This document shows, one piece after another, positions 4,909 to 5,927 of a stretch of 5,927 nucleotides of DNA. Under the pieces are notes generated by a model. It was given only the letters and a program-made list of their open reading frames with translations, was not told where the DNA came from and did not search any database. This DNA is from an uncultured Eubacteriales bacterium (GTDB taxonomy: Bacteria > Bacillota > Clostridia > Lachnospirales > Lachnospiraceae). Position 1 is the first letter of the stretch; each line of letters begins with the position of its first letter. The DNA is taken from contig UQVN01000212.1 in NCBI GenBank assembly GCA_900544525.1, positions 1 through 5,927 of the forward strand, in the 5' to 3' direction. The translations under genes and the position numbers were made by a program.

Positions 4909-5927
4909 TTATTCTACATTGTCCACCGTATCTGTCTTGAAATAGTATTTATAAATGTCGCTTGCAATCTTAGCAGCATTTGCAGAAGTATATCCATTTT
5001 GTACAACAACGGTCACTGAAATCTCTGGATCTTTTGATGGACTATAAGACATAAAGAGGGCGTGATCGGCTCTACGTTTATCTTCCTGTGCAGTACCTGT
5101 TTTACCAGCTACATCTAATTTTGCATTTTTAAAGTTTGCTGTTAAACTTGCACTATGTCCACCATTTACCACTAAATACATACCATCTGCTACTGCATCC
5201 CATGTACTTTCTTTTACATCTAATTTGTGAAGTACGTCTGGTTTAAACTTCTTAATTGTTTTTCCGTCTTGATTTTTCACTTTATCAAGAAGACTTAAAT
5301 TATAAGTTGTTCCACGGTTTGCAATTGTTGTTACGTAGCGAGCGATTTGAGAAGGTGTATAGTTATTTGTTCCTTGTCCAATAGAAGAACGAACCGCATC
5401 TTCTGTAGAAACTTGTGGAGAATATTCATTTAATTCAATACCACTTGTTTCATCTAACCCAAACATATGGGCATATTTTTTAATTTTTTCTAAACCTGTT
5501 TCACTAGAGTAACGTCCATTTACGAGTCCAAGACGATATCCTACTTCATAAAAGAAGACATTACAAGAGTCTCGAATTGCTGTTCTTACCACTTCGTTTC
5601 CATGATATCCAAGACAAGTTGGTGATGGTACAATTTTATCAAAAACACGATTACAAAAAATTGTTGTTCCATCAGAGATAACTCCTTCCTCTAATCCTGC
5701 TACCGCCATCAGAGGTTTAAAAGTCGATCCTGGAGCAGAACGGGATTGTGTGGCACGGAATAACATTGGGGAAGACTTATCGGTATTAATCTTTTGGAAA
5801 TACGAACTATCCACATGGTTTGCCATTTTATTGTTGTCATAACTTGGATAAGAAACGGCTGTCAACACTTTTCCCGTATCCACATCTGTAATAATTACAG
5901 TTCCTGAATAAGGATCTAATGCTAATT
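4909..5927 (-). CDS. mrdA: Class B penicillin-binding protein, PBP2/MrdA type (5' end outside window)
   Basis: Peptidoglycan D,D-transpeptidase that cross-links new glycan strands outside the membrane, normally paired with a SEDS polymerase. The visible part is the last 338 residues. The reading frame stays open to the window edge, so the true start, the N-terminal membrane anchor and the dimerisation domain lie beyond it. A GTG at 5883 is an internal valine, because the upstream residues (..LDPYSGTVIITD) belong to the same conserved block. Counting from that valine, the three transpeptidase motifs are all present: STFK at 53-56 (catalytic Ser53), SCN at 106-108, and KTGT at 261-264. The TDVDTGKVLTAVSYPSYDNN stretch is typical of the MrdA group rather than FtsI. 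The gene ends with TAA 97 bp before minC, with no terminator visible in the gap, so read-through into minC is likely. The nearby rodA supports an elongation role. FtsI-like or SpoVD-like function is less likely. Confidence 0.9.
   Translation of the reverse strand, partial: LALDPYSGTVIITDVDTGKVLTAVSYPSYDNNKMANHVDSSYFQKINTDKSSPMLFRATQSRSAPGSTFKPLMAVAGLEEGVISDGTTIFCNRVFDKIVPSPTCLGYHGNEVVRTAIRDSCNVFFYEVGYRLGLVNGRYSSETGLEKIKKYAHMFGLDETSGIELNEYSPQVSTEDAVRSSIGQGTNNYTPSQIARYVTTIANRGTTYNLSLLDKVKNQDGKTIKKFKPDVLHKLDVKESTWDAVADGMYLVVNGGHSASLTANFKNAKLDVAGKTGTAQEDKRRADHALFMSYSPSKDPEISVTVVVQNGYTSANAAKIASDIYKYYFKTDTVDNVE

Noticed and set aside
1..5927. CRISPR arrays, tRNA/rRNA genes, insertion sequences, attachment sites, toxin-antitoxin or defence genes
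   Set aside because: I saw no repeat-spacer pattern, cloverleaf, transposase or terminal repeats. The gene content is standard cell-wall and division machinery plus mgsA.

Overview
This window looks like chromosomal DNA from a low-G+C Firmicute, most likely a Clostridia/Lachnospiraceae-type anaerobe. The reasons are AT-rich sequence, strong AGGAGG-type ribosome binding sites, a complete MinC-MinD-MinE set (MinE among Firmicutes is mainly clostridial), and the order mrdA-minC-minD-minE-rodA-mgsA, which I recall from that family. The genus cannot be fixed from the sequence. All genes lie on the minus strand, so transcription runs from high to low coordinates.

Region by region in transcription order: (1) 5927-4909 is the C-terminal part of a class B penicillin-binding protein (PBP2/MrdA type), cut by the window edge. 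(2) A 97-bp gap carries a good housekeeping-type promoter (4832-4861). (3) minC, minD and minE (4811-2911) encode the division-site placement system. MinD starts best at 3996, and MinE probably starts at a TTG at 3195. (4) rodA (2889-1783) encodes a SEDS glycan polymerase, the expected partner of the PBP2. (5) mgsA (1770-1378) encodes a methylglyoxal synthase-family protein whose ribosome binding site overlaps the rodA stop. (6) A 16-bp perfect hairpin with a T-tract (1313-1357) ends this operon. (7) 1283-324 encodes a lipoprotein D-Ala-D-Ala carboxypeptidase, followed by a probable terminator (281-314). (8) 1-280 has no credible protein gene. It holds a near-consensus minus-strand promoter (242-270), a run of small predicted stem-loops, and a weaker second promoter near the edge.

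The genes form a cell-shape and division module. PBP2 and RodA together build lateral wall peptidoglycan, MinCDE keeps FtsZ away from the wrong sites, and the carboxypeptidase trims stem pentapeptides. MgsA is the metabolic outlier.

I found no new defence or mobile system. The two points most worth following up are the MgsA-family protein, which lacks the catalytic-base aspartate of the characterised enzymes (Ala60) and has Asn9 in place of a second active-site aspartate, and the promoter-driven, structured, apparently non-coding region at 1-237.
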